A stretch of 64,000 nucleotides of DNA from positions 62,001 to 126,000 of the forward strand of contig NZ_BMDC01000002.1 in the NCBI RefSeq assembly GCF_014635585.1, given 5' to 3'. The first letter of the stretch is position 1; the number at the start of each line of letters is the position of its first letter. The notes below the pieces were generated by a model. It ran no database searches. It was not told the DNA's origin and was given only the letters and a program-made list of their open reading frames with translations. Position numbers and translations under genes: made by a program. Origin of the DNA: Rothia aerolata (lineage in GTDB: Bacteria; Actinomycetota; Actinomycetes; Actinomycetales; Micrococcaceae). Positions 62,805 through 64,000 of the stretch are shown here, in pieces.

Positions 62805-63461
62805 CTAGCGGGTGGCGGAGAAACCGGTTGCGATGTTGTCGGTGGCGTGCACCAGTTCCACGGTTCCCTCTGCCAGGTGGTAGAAGAGCCCGACGACGGC
62901 GGTGCGGTTCTGCGACACCGCGCTGGAAATAATGGGGGACTGCTCGAGAATACGCTCCACGGTCATGCGGGTGTGTTCCCGCACCATGTCATTGACGGTG
63001 GCTTCCGCCCCAAGAGAGGGGGAGAGGGTAGCGGGCAGGATGTGCTCGACAAAGTTGCGCTGGAAGCCGCTGGGCATAGCCCCGGTATCGTTGAAAGCCT
63101 TGGTGGCCTTGACGGCGCCGCAGGAGTCGTGACCCAGTACCACCACCAGCGGGGTGTGCAGACCGTCCACACCGAATTCCAGCGAACCCAAGACCGCGGC
63201 GTCCAGGGCATGGCCGGCGGTGCGCACCACAAACATATCGCCCAAACCCTGGTCGAAAATTACTTCAGCGGCCAGGCGGGAGTCACCGCAACCAAACATG
63301 GTGGCAAAAGGTGCCTGACCCTGGGCGAGGGTGGCCCTGCGCTCGGCGTCCTGATTGGGGTGCTCCGGGGCCCCCGAGGTGAAGCGCTGGTTGCCCTCCA
63401 TCAGAGAACTATAGGCCTCTTCGGGGGTCATGACTACCGGAATCCGTGAAGTTTCAAACAT
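62805..63461 (-). CDS. Beta-class carbonic anhydrase
   Basis: Zinc enzyme that interconverts CO2 and bicarbonate. 218 residues. Zinc ligands: the Cys in MFGCGDSRLAAEV (with the Asp-Arg dyad), and His and Cys in VLGHDSCGAVK. A second in-frame ATG ten codons in (MTPEEAYSS) is possible. It lies 67 bp before fumC on the same strand. Confidence 0.95.
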   Translation of the reverse strand: MFETSRIPVVMTPEEAYSSLMEGNQRFTSGAPEHPNQDAERRATLAQGQAPFATMFGCGDSRLAAEVIFDQGLGDMFVVRTAGHALDAAVLGSLEFGVDGLHTPLVVVLGHDSCGAVKATKAFNDTGAMPSGFQRNFVEHILPATLSPSLGAEATVNDMVREHTRMTVERILEQSPIISSAVSQNRTAVVGLFYHLAEGTVELVHATDNIATGFSATR

Positions 63462-63481
63462 AGCAACGATTCTGCCCCGAC

Positions 63482-64000
63482 TTATTGAATTCCGCTAGTA
63501 TTGCTGGGCGTGGGTTCCGCTGTGTGAGACGGACTCTTGCTGTAGTCCACTACCTGCTGGGCCCACTGCTCAATGGGTTCTGCCCCCGATTCGCTGGAGA
63601 GAATCACCGTGGTGGAGCCAACCTCACCCACGTAGTAGGTCACGGTTTTCTCGCGTTTGGTGTTTTCGTCTTTCTCGGTGCCCTCGCGGGTCTCCCAGGT
63701 GATACCGGCTACCTCGGCCTCGCCGGTGATCGCCGAGTTGTTGGTCTTTTGCGCAACCCAACTGGGGTTGGTGTCGCCTGCCTGAGTGAGCTCTACATAC
63801 TGCTGGTCGGGGGAGACAACACCGCTGTTCCAAAAGTCGATTTTATCGGGCTGGTTAGAGTTCCAGCGGGCAAAATTGTAGGTCCAGTTATCGGGGGTGG
63901 GAGCGGCAACGGGGTAGCCAGCCTCCTGGGTGGACTGGTAGGCAATCGCGGGAACATCCACCTGCGGGTTATACATGTTCTGGTTGCTGGTGAGCCGAGG
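63482..64000 (-). CDS. DUF4245 protein, 5' end outside the window
   Basis: The frame is open through the right edge (codons beyond the ATG at 63976 read PRLTSNQN), so the N-terminus, probably with a membrane anchor, is missing. The visible 170 residues match DUF4245: VAAPTPDNWTYNFARW, AGITWETREG and YYVGEVGSTTVILSSES. The family is found beside glpX and fumC in actinobacteria; the function is unknown. Confidence 0.82.
   Translation of the reverse strand, partial: PRLTSNQNMYNPQVDVPAIAYQSTQEAGYPVAAPTPDNWTYNFARWNSNQPDKIDFWNSGVVSPDQQYVELTQAGDTNPSWVAQKTNNSAITGEAEVAGITWETREGTEKDENTKREKTVTYYVGEVGSTTVILSSESGAEPIEQWAQQVVDYSKSPSHTAEPTPSNTSGIQ

Overview
The window looks like chromosomal DNA of a moderately high-GC actinobacterium of the Micrococcaceae, most likely Rothia or a close relative. 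The genus is inferred from gene content and gene order; no search was possible. Supporting signs are a mycothiol S-conjugate amidase (mca), the actinobacterial gene orders greA-DUF4307-mca-small membrane protein-uppS, mazG-add side/eno-divIC-DUF501-ppx, perM-like-purN-purH and glpX side/DUF4245-carbonic anhydrase-fumC, and frequent GTG starts.

Layout. 0-8.5 kb: the end of a TenA gene (probably a ThiD-TenA fusion cut by the window edge), a SWIM/SNF2 helicase, a lipoprotein, a PIN-toxin module, an AT-rich glycosyltransferase and an SDR. 8.5-15.6 kb: DUF6350 membrane protein, purN, purH, folD, glyA (purines and one-carbon units). 15.9-21.8 kb: a substrate-binding/VWA protein, a GntR regulator, trpS, a 2H phosphoesterase and an AztD-like zinc lipoprotein behind a Zur-type box. 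22.2-27.1 kb: manC and sdhCDAB. 27.3-39.4 kb: an M20 amidohydrolase, then a nucleoside uptake and salvage cluster (BMP lipoprotein, ABC ATPase, two permeases, cdd, deoA, an unknown protein, add, mazG). 39.6-46.4 kb: eno, divIC/ftsB-like, DUF501, ppx, mycosin-like protease, ndh. 46.5-48.9 kb: a tRNA with a UAA anticodon, an AT-rich Tat-lipoprotein of the acetamidase family, and a repeat island. 48.9-54.8 kb: ROK regulator, HAD phosphatase, BI-1 protein, AI-2E-type transporter, ilvA. 54.8-64 kb: greA, DUF4307, mca, uppS, prepilin peptidase, NUDIX, poxB, fumC, beta-carbonic anhydrase, DUF4245 (cut by the right edge).

The coding part is mostly ordinary core metabolism. The unusual part is between genes. 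Several intergenic gaps carry long, nearly perfect hairpins that fall into families. Within a family the unpaired bases are constant, while the stems change in sequence and stay paired. Family A (0.85 and 57.0 kb) has an identical 27-nt loop on different stems. Family B (13.2, 40.9 and 41.2 kb) has a conserved two-sided internal loop between variable outer and inner stems. Family C (13.3, 22.0 and 48.7 kb) has 58-62 nt of perfect palindrome plus a conserved tail. Family D (41.1 and 48.6 kb) is a GGCCATTTTT hairpin. They cluster together in the same gaps. Their function is unknown; I regard them as the best candidate in this window for an undescribed structured RNA or DNA system.
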